A stretch of 64,000 nt of DNA from UMGS1781 sp045650705 (GTDB lineage: Bacteria > Bacillota > Clostridia > TANB77 > CAG-508): positions 1 through 64,000 of the forward strand of contig JAZRRK010000037.1 in NCBI GenBank assembly GCA_045650705.1. Reading direction: 5' to 3'. Made by a program: the position numbers and the translations under genes. Below are positions 48,670 to 56,718 of the stretch, piece by piece. The first letter of the stretch is position 1. Every line of letters starts with the position of its first letter. Under the pieces are notes generated by a model, which searched no databases, had not been told where the DNA came from, and saw only the letters and a list, made by a program, of their open reading frames with translations.

Positions 48670-51309
48670 TTATGCTCTTGGATTTTTTAATGCTGCTTGT
48701 GCTGCTGCTAATCTTGCGATTGGAACTCTAAATGGTGAACATGATACGTATGTTAATCCTACATTGTGGCAGAATTCTACGCTTGATGGTTCTCCACCGT
48801 GTTCTCCACAGATTCCTAATTTGATATTAGGTCTTGTAGCTTTTCCTTTTTCTACAGCCATTTTTACAAGTTGACCTACACCGTTTTGGTCTAGTTTTGC
48901 AAATGGATCTGATTCATATATTTTTGATTTGTAGTAAGCATCTAAGAATTTACCAGCATCATCTCTTGAGAATCCAAATGTCATTTGTGTTAAGTCATTT
49001 GTACCAAATGAGAAGAATTCAGCTTCTTCAGCAATTTCATTTGCTAATAATGCTGCTCTTGGAATTTCAATCATTGTACCAATATGGTATTCAATGTCTG
49101 ATCCTTTTTCTTTCTTAACTTGTTCTGCTGTTTCTACAACTACGTCTTTTACGAATTTTAATTCTTTCTTTTCTCCAATTAATGGAATCATTATTTCTGG
49201 AACGATATCGTATCCATCTTCTGCTTTAACTTCTATAGCAGCTTCCATTAATGCTCTTGTTTGCATTTTAGCTATTTCTGGATATGTAACAGCTAAACGG
49301 CATCCTCTATGACCCATCATTGGGTTAAATTCGTGTAAGTCAGCACATTTTGCTTTTAAGTGTTCTACTGTAACACCCATATCGTTTGCTAATGCTTTTA
49401 TGTCTTCTTCCTCTGTAGGTAAGAATTCATGTAGAGGTGGATCTAAGTAACGTACTGTCATTGGTAATCCTTTTAACTCTTTGTACATTGCTTTGAAGTC
49501 ACCTTTTTGGAATGGTATTAATTCGTTAAGTGCAGCTTCACGAGCTTCTACTGTTTCTGATAATATCATTTTTCTAATTTTTGGTATTCTTTCTTCATCA
49601 AAGAACATATGCTCTGTACGGCAAAGTCCGATACCTTCTGCTCCTAAATGAACAGCATTTTTTGTATCTCTTGGATTGTCTGCGTTTGTTCTAACTTTTA
49701 ATGTTCTGTATTTATCAGCCCAAGCCATTATTCTTCCGAAGTTTCCACTTACAGAAGCTTCAACTGTTTTGATATCTCCTTTGTATATTTTTCCAGTTGT
49801 TCCATCTAATGAAATGTAATCTCCTTCATGGAATGTGTATCCGCCAAGTTCGAATTCTTTAGCTTCTTCATTCATTTTTATATCTCCGCATCCTGATACA
49901 CAGCATGTTCCCATACCACGTGCAACAACGGCTGCGTGTGATGTCATACCACCACGTACTGTTAAGATACCTTGTGCAGCTACCATACCTTCGATATCTT
50001 CTGGTGTTGTTTCAAGACGTACTAATACTACTCTTTCACCTTTTCCACCTTTTCCTAATTCTTTAGCTTCTTCTGCTGTAAATACTACTTTACCTGCAGC
50101 TGCTCCTGGAGATGCTGGTAATGCTTCACCAATTACTTCTCCTGCTTTTAGGCTATCTTTATCGAATGTAGGGTGTAATAATTGATCTAAAGATTTAGCT
50201 TCTATTCTTAGAACTGCTTCTTTTTCATCAATCATTCCTTCATCTACTAGATCACAAGCAATATTTATAGCAGCTGGAGCTGTTCTTTTTCCATTTCTTG
50301 TTTGTAAGAAGTATAATTTTCCTTCTTGGATTGTGAATTCCATATCTTGCATATCTTTGTAGTGATTTTCTAGTTTATTTGCTATTTCCATGAATTGTTT
50401 ATAGCAATCTGGTAAATCTTCTGCAAGTTTTGTGATTGGTTGTGGTGTTCTAACACCTGCAACAACGTCTTCACCTTGTGCATTAATTAAGTATTCACCA
50501 TATATTCCTTTTTCACCTGTTGATGGGTTTCTTGTGAATGCAACACCTGTTCCAGATGTTTCTCCCATGTTTCCGAAAACCATAGCTTGTACGTTTACAG
50601 CTGTTCCCCAGTCACCTGGTATATCATTCATTCTTCTGTAAACTATAGCTCTTGGGTTGTCCCAGCTTCTGAATACGGCTTTAACTGCTCCCATTAATTG
50701 TTCAATTGGATCTTGTGGGAAGTCTTCACCATTCATTTTTTCTTTGTAAACAGCTTTGAATCTATTTACTAATTCTTTTAAATCTTCAGTTGTTAATTCT
50801 GTATCGAATTTAACTCCTTTTTCTTCTTTTAATTCATCAATTATTTTTTCGAAGAATGTTTTTGGAACTTCCATAACAACATCTGAATACATTTGAATAA
50901 ATCTTCTATATGAATCATATGCGAATCTTGGATTTCCTGTTTTTGCTGCAAATCCTTCAACTGCAACATCATTTAAACCTAAGTTTAATATTGTATCCAT
51001 CATACCAGGCATTGATGCTCTAGCACCACTTCTTACTGATACTAATAATGGGTCACTATTGTCTCCAAATTTTTTCCCTTGCATTTCTTCTAATTTCTTT
51101 AATGCGGCAAAGATTTGTTCTTGAATTTCTTCATTTACTTTTTTACCGTCATTGTAATATTCTGTACAAGCTTCTGTTGAAACTGTAAAACCTTGTGGGA
51201 TTGGTAGACCTAAATTTGTCATTTCTGCTAAGTTAGCACCTTTTCCACCTAATAATTCACGCATATTTGCATTTCCTTCTTTAAAAAGGTATACGTACTT
51301 TTTGCTCAT
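48670..51309 (-). CDS. ppdK: Pyruvate, phosphate dikinase
   Basis: The protein has 879 residues, full length. It interconverts pyruvate + ATP + Pi with phosphoenolpyruvate + AMP + PPi, an energy-saving glycolytic or gluconeogenic step common in anaerobes. An N-terminal ATP-grasp part (GGKGANLAEMTNLGLPIPQG near 22, SVRSGARASMPGMMDTILNL) precedes the swivelling phosphohistidine domain (TVRGGMTSHAAVVARGMGTC near 450, with the catalytic His). The C-terminal PEP-binding TIM barrel has GLCRTEHMFF, MGHRGCRLAVTYPEI and SFGTNDLTQMTFGFSRDD and ends with CGEHGGEPSSVEF (catalytic Cys). Monocistronic, with its own promoter and terminator. Arg is encoded by AGA, CGT and similar codons, never CGG, despite the length. 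Confidence 0.98.
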   Translation of the reverse strand: MSKKYVYLFKEGNANMRELLGGKGANLAEMTNLGLPIPQGFTVSTEACTEYYNDGKKVNEEIQEQIFAALKKLEEMQGKKFGDNSDPLLVSVRSGARASMPGMMDTILNLGLNDVAVEGFAAKTGNPRFAYDSYRRFIQMYSDVVMEVPKTFFEKIIDELKEEKGVKFDTELTTEDLKELVNRFKAVYKEKMNGEDFPQDPIEQLMGAVKAVFRSWDNPRAIVYRRMNDIPGDWGTAVNVQAMVFGNMGETSGTGVAFTRNPSTGEKGIYGEYLINAQGEDVVAGVRTPQPITKLAEDLPDCYKQFMEIANKLENHYKDMQDMEFTIQEGKLYFLQTRNGKRTAPAAINIACDLVDEGMIDEKEAVLRIEAKSLDQLLHPTFDKDSLKAGEVIGEALPASPGAAAGKVVFTAEEAKELGKGGKGERVVLVRLETTPEDIEGMVAAQGILTVRGGMTSHAAVVARGMGTCCVSGCGDIKMNEEAKEFELGGYTFHEGDYISLDGTTGKIYKGDIKTVEASVSGNFGRIMAWADKYRTLKVRTNADNPRDTKNAVHLGAEGIGLCRTEHMFFDEERIPKIRKMILSETVEAREAALNELIPFQKGDFKAMYKELKGLPMTVRYLDPPLHEFLPTEEEDIKALANDMGVTVEHLKAKCADLHEFNPMMGHRGCRLAVTYPEIAKMQTRALMEAAIEVKAEDGYDIVPEIMIPLIGEKKELKFVKDVVVETAEQVKKEKGSDIEYHIGTMIEIPRAALLANEIAEEAEFFSFGTNDLTQMTFGFSRDDAGKFLDAYYKSKIYESDPFAKLDQNGVGQLVKMAVEKGKATRPNIKLGICGEHGGEPSSVEFCHNVGLTYVSCSPFRVPIARLAAAQAALKNPRA

Positions 51310-51349
51310 AAATTATTCCATCCTTTCATCTATATAAAATTACTGGTAT

Positions 51350-51378
51350 ATTATATATCACATTTCCGTAAATGTAAA
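51350..51378 (-). promoter_or_regulatory. Promoter of ppdK
   Basis: TTTACA (51373-51378) and TATAAT (51350-51355) have a 17-bp spacer, about 40 bases before the start codon. Confidence 0.7.
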
Positions 51379-51407
51379 GAGATTTTTTAGATTTTTTTAA
51401 ATAATGT

Positions 51408-51436
51408 TTGACTTATTACCAAATATGTGTTATTAT
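51408..51436 (+). promoter_or_regulatory. Promoter of candidate antitoxin sRNA 2
   Basis: TTGACT (51408-51413) and TATTAT (51431-51436) have a 17-bp spacer. Predicted start near 51443. It is divergent from the ppdK promoter. Confidence 0.75.
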
Positions 51437-51442
51437 ATATCT

Positions 51443-51525
51443 AGCTTAAGCAAATGTGTTCTTTGTTCGGAAGAAGTCATTTGTATCCAAGTATGTGTAC
51501 TGCTATTACACATACTTATTTTTTT
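51443..51525 (+). ncRNA. Candidate antitoxin small RNA of par-like locus 2
   Basis: This is an RNA of about 80 bases that begins like sRNA 1 (AGCTTAA) and ends in a terminator (stem AAGTATGTGTA / TACACATACTT, loop CTGCTAT, then T7). Two blocks repeat the plus strand at the convergent mRNA: GTTCGGAA (51465-51472, identical to 51677-51684) and GTCATTTGTATCC (51476-51488, one change from 51688-51700). These cover the ribosome binding site, start codon and codons 3-6 of the partner. The terminator loop equals the plus-strand loop of the partner terminator, so the two RNA loops are perfectly complementary. Confidence 0.78.
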
Positions 51526-51529
51526 GCAA

Positions 51530-51562
51530 ATTAAAAGCAGGAGCAAACTGCTATTTCACTCC
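51530..51562 (-). terminator. Terminator of the small ORF mRNA, locus 2
   Basis: The stem GGAGTGAA / TTTGCTCC (with G-U pairs; 51540-51547 and 51555-51562) has the minus-strand loop ATAGCAG, followed by TGCTTTTAATTT. The loop is the exact complement of the sRNA 2 loop. Confidence 0.7.
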
Positions 51563-51590
51563 CACTTTCGACTATGTACATGTATACCCT

Positions 51591-51692
51591 CTAGTCTTTG
51601 TTCTTTTGTTTCTCTTGCTCAGTTTTTGTAGATTTTTCTTTTTCTTTCAAAAGCATCTCTACTAAGCGCAAAATAAGTTCGGAATTTGTCAT
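51591..51692 (-). CDS. 33-residue peptide, candidate type I toxin of locus 2
   Basis: ATG 51692 gives MTNSELILRLVEMLLKEKEK then STKTEQEKQKNKD. An amphipathic helix of about 15 residues precedes a Lys/Glu/Gln tail. A strong GGGGGG ribosome binding site lies 6 bases upstream, within a leader hairpin like that of locus 1 (CCTTTCGCTAAAGG then GAAAGG). A promoter is possible near 51732-51760 (TTGCCT and TAAAAT). sRNA 2 covers the start codon completely. Same length as Fst but no clear sequence similarity. Uses CGC for Arg. Confidence 0.6.
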   Translation of the reverse strand: MTNSELILRLVEMLLKEKEKSTKTEQEKQKNKD

Positions 51693-51765
51693 TAGTATCC
51701 CCCCTTTCCACCTTTAGCGAAAGGTTGGTGTTATTTTATAATATTTTTACCAAAAAGGCAATATT

Positions 51766-53610
51766 TTATTGTAAATTTTTTACAATTTTTTCTGCACTTA
51801 ATCCATACTTATCCTCTAAGTTTTCTACTTTTCCATGCTCTACAAATATGTCATCATAGCCATATGATTTTATCTTTATGTTTTGTAGGTTATTTTTATT
51901 TATTAGTGCTAGTATCTCTGAGCCTAGACCTCCTTTTAATAAGTTATCTTCTATTGTTATAACATTTTTTGTTTTTTCTATTGATTTTAGTATTGTTTCT
52001 TCATCTAGTGGTTTTAGAAATCTTGCGTTTATGATTTCTACACTTTTTTCAGGTAATAAATCCGCTATTTCTTTGGCTCTTTCTACCATCTTGCCTATTG
52101 CAATTATACTTAAATCTGTTCCTTCTTTTATTATTTCTACTTTTCCTAACTCTATTTTTTCTGTTTTTTCAAATTCTAAATTTTCTCCTCCTCTTGGATA
52201 TCTTATAAATACAGGTCTATCTATACTTACTGCAAATTCTAACATTTTTTCTAGCTCTTCAAAATTCTTTGGTGCCATAATTACTATATTTGGTATTGAT
52301 GGTAGGAATGATAAATCAAATATTCCTTGGTGTGTCTCTCCATCGTTCCCTACAACTCCTGCTCTATCTATACATACAGTTACTGGAATGCTTGATAATG
52401 CTATATCGTGCACTATTTGATCATATCCTCTTTGAAGAAATGATGAGTATATTGGTAATACTGGCTTCAAACCTGCTTTTGCCATTCCTGCAATTAATCC
52501 CAGTGCATGCTGTTCTGCTATTCCTACATCAAAAAATCTATTCGGAAATTCTTCTGCAAATTTTTTTAGTCCTGTTCCATCTTTCATTGCTGCTGTTACA
52601 GCTACTATCTTTTCGTCTTTTTTTGCAAGCTCTACCAATTTATTTCCAAATACTTCTGAATAGTCTTTACTTTTTTTCTTTAATAGCTCTCCTGTATCTT
52701 TGTTGTATGCAGATATTCCGTGAAATTTATCTGGATTTTTTTCTGCAATTTCATATCCTTTTCCTTTTTTAGTTACTATATGTATTAAAACTGGACCTTG
52801 TATTTTCTTGCTTCTTTGCATTATGTCTTCAAGTTCTTTTATATTATGACCATCTACTGGCCCTAGATAAGTAAATCCTATATCTTCAAAATACATATTT
52901 GGTATTATAGCTCTCTTTATTACCTGTTTTGTATAATGAGCGAAATTAACTAATGGCTTGCCTATTATTGGTATATTATTAGTTATTTCTTTTATTTTCC
53001 TATTTGACCTTGTATATCCTGTTTTTGTTCTTATTTTACTTAAATATTGTGGAATTCCCCCCACGTTTTTAGATATACTCATTTCGTTATCATTTAATAT
53101 TACTGTTACATTTGTCTGGCTAGAACCTGCATCATTTAGTGCCTCTAATGCCATACCTCCTGTTAAAGAGCCATCTCCAATTACAGCTATTACTTTATAA
53201 TCTTCTTTTAATATGTCTCGTGCTCTTGCCATTCCTGTTGCTATTGAAATTGATGTACTACTATGACCTGTATTAAAACTATCATATTCTGATTCACATA
53301 TTTTTGGAAATCCAGATATTCCTTCAAACTGCCTTATTGTATGTATTTTATCCTTTCTACCTGTTAACATTTTATGTACATAGCATTGATGCCCTACATC
53401 CCATATTATTTGGTCCTCTGGTGTATTAAATACTGAGTGAAGAGCTACCGTTAATTCTACTACTCCTAGATTAGATGCTACGTGTCCTCCATTTTTAGAA
53501 GTTACATCTATAACTACTTTTCTAAGTTCTTCACATAACTCTTTTTTTTCTTCTATATTTAATTTCTTTAAATCTTCTGGTAAGTTTATTTTATCTAAAA
53601 TTTTGTTCAT
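51766..53610 (-). CDS. dxs: 1-deoxy-D-xylulose-5-phosphate synthase
   Basis: The protein has 614 residues, full length. It condenses pyruvate and glyceraldehyde 3-phosphate with thiamine diphosphate, the first step of the MEP isoprenoid pathway. Motifs: GGHVASNLGVVELTVALHSV near residue 40, IIWDVGHQCYVHKMLTGR, GDGSLTGGMALEALNDAG (Mg-ThDP site, about 145), FTYLGPVDGHNIKELEDIM, then FFDVGIAEQHALGLIAGMAK with the catalytic Glu and RAGVVGNDGETHQGIFDLSF. CGGAGG precedes ATG 53610. It lies downstream of the palindromic element copy 2. Confident. Confidence 0.97.
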   Translation of the reverse strand: MNKILDKINLPEDLKKLNIEEKKELCEELRKVVIDVTSKNGGHVASNLGVVELTVALHSVFNTPEDQIIWDVGHQCYVHKMLTGRKDKIHTIRQFEGISGFPKICESEYDSFNTGHSSTSISIATGMARARDILKEDYKVIAVIGDGSLTGGMALEALNDAGSSQTNVTVILNDNEMSISKNVGGIPQYLSKIRTKTGYTRSNRKIKEITNNIPIIGKPLVNFAHYTKQVIKRAIIPNMYFEDIGFTYLGPVDGHNIKELEDIMQRSKKIQGPVLIHIVTKKGKGYEIAEKNPDKFHGISAYNKDTGELLKKKSKDYSEVFGNKLVELAKKDEKIVAVTAAMKDGTGLKKFAEEFPNRFFDVGIAEQHALGLIAGMAKAGLKPVLPIYSSFLQRGYDQIVHDIALSSIPVTVCIDRAGVVGNDGETHQGIFDLSFLPSIPNIVIMAPKNFEELEKMLEFAVSIDRPVFIRYPRGGENLEFEKTEKIELGKVEIIKEGTDLSIIAIGKMVERAKEIADLLPEKSVEIINARFLKPLDEETILKSIEKTKNVITIEDNLLKGGLGSEILALINKNNLQNIKIKSYGYDDIFVEHGKVENLEDKYGLSAEKIVKNLQ

Positions 53611-53634
53611 AAATCCTCCGTTATATATCTCTCT

Positions 53635-53803
53635 AGTTTAAAGCTTAAATATATAGATTTTAACTTGCGGTCTCCAGCCGCGGTTTATTAACTACTATCT
53701 TCTAAATTACTACTACGATAATTAGTATTATAATAATAATTGCACGCCTCCGGCTACTCAATGGTCGACCTCGTTTGCAATCTATATATTTAAGCTTTAA
53801 ACT
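53635..53803. repeat. Palindromic repeat element, copy 2
   Basis: This 169-bp element has perfect 25-bp arms (AGTTTAAAGCTTAAATATAT... at 53635-53659 and 53779-53803) that differ from those of copy 1, while the two GC-rich core blocks are nearly identical. Same orientation as copy 1. It sits in the divergent spacer between dxs and the thioesterase gene. Confidence 0.85.
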
Positions 53804-53847
53804 GAATGCTACTAACATTTTATATTCATTTGTGCTAATTGTCAATA

Positions 53848-53876
53848 TTGACTTTTCACATTTTTTTTGATATTAT
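53848..53876 (+). promoter_or_regulatory. Promoter of the acyl-ACP thioesterase gene
   Basis: TTGACT (53848-53853) and TATTAT (53871-53876) with 17-bp spacing, about 33 bases before ATG 53910. Confidence 0.75.
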
Positions 53877-53909
53877 ACATTAATATTATATTGGAAAGAA
53901 GGCTATTAT

Positions 53910-54635
53910 ATGGATATTTGCTCTGAAATTTTTACTGTTACTTTGCCTGATGTTGGAGAAAAAAACGGGCTGACTAATAAAGGTATTTTAAGAATGCTAC
54001 AAGAGATTGCCTGTCATCATTCTGCTTTATCAGGATTCAGCGTTAATGAATCAACTATTACCGGTTTTGCTTGGATTCTTTTAAATTGGAAATTACAAGT
54101 TTTTTCAAGACCTGTTTGGAATACCAAATTAAAAATAAATACATGGTCTAGTAAACATACCCTTATTGCTTTTTATAGAGATTTTGAAATATTAGATGAA
54201 AATAATAATTTAATTGCAATTGCAACTTCTAAATGGGTATTATTTGATTTTAATAAAAATGGCATTGCTAAAATCACTAAAGAAATGGAAGACAGATATA
54301 CTCATGTAGATAAACATGTTTTTGATGGTCCTATGGATGAAAAATTAAGAGAATCAGAAAATAGTAAATTCATTTCTGAATATACTGTTTGTAGAAGAGA
54401 TATAGATACTAACCATCATGTAAATAACTTGAATTATTTAGATTTTGCATATGAAGCTATTCCAGAAGATATTTTTTTTAATAATGATTTTAAAAATGTT
54501 GAAATTATGTATAAGCATCAGGCAAAATTAGGTGAAACTTTAAATCTATTCTATGCTAAACAAGAGGATTCAAATATTGTTACTGTAAAAAATAAAGAAG
54601 ATAATAAATTACATTGTATTGTAAAATTATATTAA
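53910..54635 (+). CDS. Acyl-ACP thioesterase (FatA type)
   Basis: The protein has 241 residues built as two hot-dog domains. The first has LTNKGILRMLQEIACHHSAL and WILLNWKLQVFSRPVWNTKL; the second carries the catalytic segment RRDIDTNHHVNNLNYLDFAY (Asp, Asn and His) of bacterial FatA-type thioesterases. It releases free fatty acids from acyl carrier protein and may set membrane lipid composition. Its own promoter and a shared terminator make it monocistronic. It is the second of the plus-strand genes. All CGG triplets here are out of frame (AAC GGG, ACC GGT). Confidence 0.93.
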   Translation: MDICSEIFTVTLPDVGEKNGLTNKGILRMLQEIACHHSALSGFSVNESTITGFAWILLNWKLQVFSRPVWNTKLKINTWSSKHTLIAFYRDFEILDENNNLIAIATSKWVLFDFNKNGIAKITKEMEDRYTHVDKHVFDGPMDEKLRESENSKFISEYTVCRRDIDTNHHVNNLNYLDFAYEAIPEDIFFNNDFKNVEIMYKHQAKLGETLNLFYAKQEDSNIVTVKNKEDNKLHCIVKLY

Positions 54636-54667
54636 AACAAAGGCAGCCATTCGGCTGCCTTTGTTTT
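54634..54667. terminator. Bidirectional terminator between the thioesterase and the small basic protein gene
   Basis: A 15-bp stem AAAACAAAGGCAGCC / GGCTGCCTTTGTTTT has loop ATTC and T-runs on both strands. Confidence 0.9.
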
Positions 54668-55001
54668 AGAGGATTATTCTGTCTTTGAACCTCCGATATA
54701 CGATTCCATACTCATCAAGAGTCTTTTTGTCCTGTACTTTCAATCTTTTGTACAGTTTTTTCTGCCCCCTCTTTTTAGCATAGTGTATATCTCTTATTAT
54801 CGAACTTTTTACTTTTCTCACATGTTCAATAGTTTTAGTGGTTATTTCATAAAGCCACGGTTTAGTCTCGTATCCCAGAACCTCTTCAATGAACTCTCTT
54901 TGTTCATCGCTCAGTTTTTTGGTTACTTCCTTTTTCCCTGCTTCCTTTTGCGTTCTCAGCTGATATTTCAGTCCTGATAACCGGTTCTGATTGTTTTTCA
55001 T
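54666..55001 (-). CDS. Small basic protein of unknown function, probably acquired, with two in-frame CGG codons
   Basis: The protein has 111 residues, helical and Lys/Arg-rich (EVTKKLSDEQREFIEEVLGY, VKSSIIRDIHYAKKRGQKKL). AAGAGGAG precedes ATG 55001. Codon use is unlike neighbours (many CTG, AAG, CAG, GAG), which suggests transfer. Codons 7 (54981-54983) and 103 (54693-54695) are CGG and would encode Arg; a skip at codon 7 would stop after about 11 residues. It is the strongest counter-example to CGG always causing a shift in this window, unless the gene is newly arrived and not correctly expressed. Not recognised; could be nucleic-acid binding. Confidence 0.65.
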   Translation of the reverse strand: MKNNQNRLSGLKYQLRTQKEAGKKEVTKKLSDEQREFIEEVLGYETKPWLYEITTKTIEHVRKVKSSIIRDIHYAKKRGQKKLYKRLKVQDKKTLDEYGIVYRRFKDRIIL

Positions 55002-55112
55002 TTCTAATCTCCTCTTATAAATATAGATTTTCTACATAATTAGTAGAATATGTATATTATACCATATTTTTGATTTTATGTAAACATTTCGATGTTATTT
55101 CACTTATTTAAA

Positions 55113-55146
55113 AAAATTCCCCAGTTGAATTTATCTGGGGAATTCT
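55113..55146 (-). terminator. Terminator after spo0A
   Basis: The stem AATTCCCCAG / CTGGGGAATT is followed by a U-run on the minus strand, adjoining the stop codon. Confidence 0.85.
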
Positions 55147-55147
55147 T

Positions 55148-55975
55148 TTATGCTGTTTTTAATTCTAGTCTTAATTTGTCAGCTATCATTGCTATAAATT
55201 CGCTGTTTGTTGGTTTTCCTTTTGCTGCTGAGATTGTGTATCCGAATATGCTTTCTACTGCATCGTTTTTGCCTCTTGCCCAAGCAACTTCTATTGCATG
55301 ACGTATTGCACGTTCTACTCTTGATGGAGTTGTGTGATATTTTGTTGCTATATCTGGATATAATTGTTTTGTTATTTGATTAATTATATCTATGTCTTGC
55401 ACTACCATCATTATTGCTTCTCTTAAATATTGGTAACCTTTTATATGTGCAGGTACTCCTATTTCATGTATTACATTTGTTACCAATGCTTCCAAGCTTT
55501 CTTGATTCTTTTTATCTATTTCATTTATTTCTATGTATTTGGTTCGATTATCTCTAGCAGTATAGCAATTATCTATTTTTGATGTTGGTGTTGGCTTATA
55601 ATTTTTTATATCTCTTATTCTATTTATTAGTACTTCAATATCAAATGGTTTTACTACATAATATTCTGCTCCTAAGCTTATAGCTTTTTGTGTTATTTTT
55701 GTTTGTCCTACTGCTGATAACATTATACAAGTTGGCATTTTCTCAACATTACTTGATTGAAGCTTCTCTAAAACTCCCAGTCCATCTAAATATGGCATTA
55801 TTACGTCTAATAATAACACATCTGGTTTGCTTGCTAACACTCTCTCACAAGCTTCTTTTCCATCTCGCGCTATTCCTATAACTTCCATATCATTTTCTTT
55901 ACTTAAATGGTTAACTAATGTTGTAGCAAAATCAGCATTATCGTCTGCAATTAAAATAGTAATTTTGTCGTTCAA
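55148..55975 (-). CDS. spo0A: Sporulation master regulator Spo0A
   Basis: The protein has 275 residues. The receiver domain (1-125) has acidic residues in ILIADDNADF, the phospho-acceptor Asp in DVLLLDVIMPYLDGL (about 56) and Lys in YYVVKPFDIEVL. The effector domain (about 155-275) carries the helix-turn-helix HTTPSRVERAIRHAIEVAWA and the sigma-contact tail SNSEFIAMIADKLRLELK, all characteristic of Spo0A. It controls entry into sporulation. The start codon is TTG (55973-55975), 7 bases after a perfect AGGAGG, and no ATG is near. It has a consensus-like promoter and a terminator of its own. Confidence 0.98.
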   Translation of the reverse strand: MNDKITILIADDNADFATTLVNHLSKENDMEVIGIARDGKEACERVLASKPDVLLLDVIMPYLDGLGVLEKLQSSNVEKMPTCIMLSAVGQTKITQKAISLGAEYYVVKPFDIEVLINRIRDIKNYKPTPTSKIDNCYTARDNRTKYIEINEIDKKNQESLEALVTNVIHEIGVPAHIKGYQYLREAIMMVVQDIDIINQITKQLYPDIATKYHTTPSRVERAIRHAIEVAWARGKNDAVESIFGYTISAAKGKPTNSEFIAMIADKLRLELKTA

Positions 55976-56019
55976 TTTGATACCTCCTAAAAAATAATTG
56001 TAAAATATTTACAATTTGC

Positions 56020-56048
56020 ATTATAATACGTTTTTACCAATAATGCAA
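56020..56048 (-). promoter_or_regulatory. Promoter of spo0A
   Basis: TTGCAT (56043-56048) and TATAAT (56020-56025) with a 17-bp spacer, about 45 bases before the start codon. A sigma-H promoter was not evident. Confidence 0.7.
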
Positions 56049-56088
56049 GCCTTTTTTAGAAATTTTTTCCATTTTTGCTATTTTTGGT

Positions 56089-56718
56089 TTATATTTCAAC
56101 GAATTTTTCTTTTATAATCTCATATTTTTCAATCTTAAAATTGTTATTATTATAATTATTCTCAATTTTTTGTGATAATTCCTCTAATATTTCTATAATT
56201 ATATTTATTTTCTCTAAATATTCTATCTCTACTATCTTTATATTCATTTTGTCTAAGTAATATTTAAGTGGTTCTAAATAATTATATTCTACCTGTATTC
56301 TTGCCTCATATCCTTTTGCTTTAGTTATTATCTCTGTCCTTTGCAATGCTTCTTCTGTTGCTCCACTATATGCTCTAACTAATCCTCCTGTTCCTAACAA
56401 TATACCTCCAAAGTATCTTGTTACTACAACTAATATATTTGATAATCCTTTTTCAAGTACTATTTTTAGCATAGGTGCTCCAGCAGTCCCTTGTGGCTCT
56501 CCATCATCATTGTATTTTACAGCGATTCCTCCATCACCAGTTTCTATTGCATATGCAAAACAGTTATGTCTGGCATCATTATACTGTTTCTTTATTTTCT
56601 TTATATAATCTTCTGCTTCTTCTGCAGTTTCTACATAAAAAATATGTGCGATGAATTTCGATTTTTTTTCGACTATTTCTGCTGATACGTTTTGTTTTAT
56701 TGCCTTAAATGTTTGCAT
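56089..56718 (-). CDS. YigZ/IMPACT family protein
   Basis: The protein has 209 residues from ATG 56718, which has a perfect AGGAGG 5 bases upstream; the longer frame from 56784 reads into the neighbouring gene and is unlikely. The N-terminal UPF0029 domain has KKSKFIAHIFYVETAEEAED, DARHNCFAYAIETGDG, DDGEPQGTAGAPML and VVTRYFGGILLGTGGLVRAY, all standard. The C-terminal domain (about 140-209) is an EF-G-like fold (DUF1949). Function is uncertain; related eukaryotic IMPACT acts on translation control. It overlaps the upstream flavoprotein by 14 bp, so the two are coupled. Confidence 0.93.
   Translation of the reverse strand: MQTFKAIKQNVSAEIVEKKSKFIAHIFYVETAEEAEDYIKKIKKQYNDARHNCFAYAIETGDGGIAVKYNDDGEPQGTAGAPMLKIVLEKGLSNILVVVTRYFGGILLGTGGLVRAYSGATEEALQRTEIITKAKGYEARIQVEYNYLEPLKYYLDKMNIKIVEIEYLEKINIIIEILEELSQKIENNYNNNNFKIEKYEIIKEKFVEI

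Noticed and set aside
54666..55001. Skip at the second CGG of the small basic protein gene.
   Set aside because: It gives only seven more codons before a stop, while the first CGG at codon 7 would already end the protein. Arg reading or a non-adapted foreign gene is simpler.
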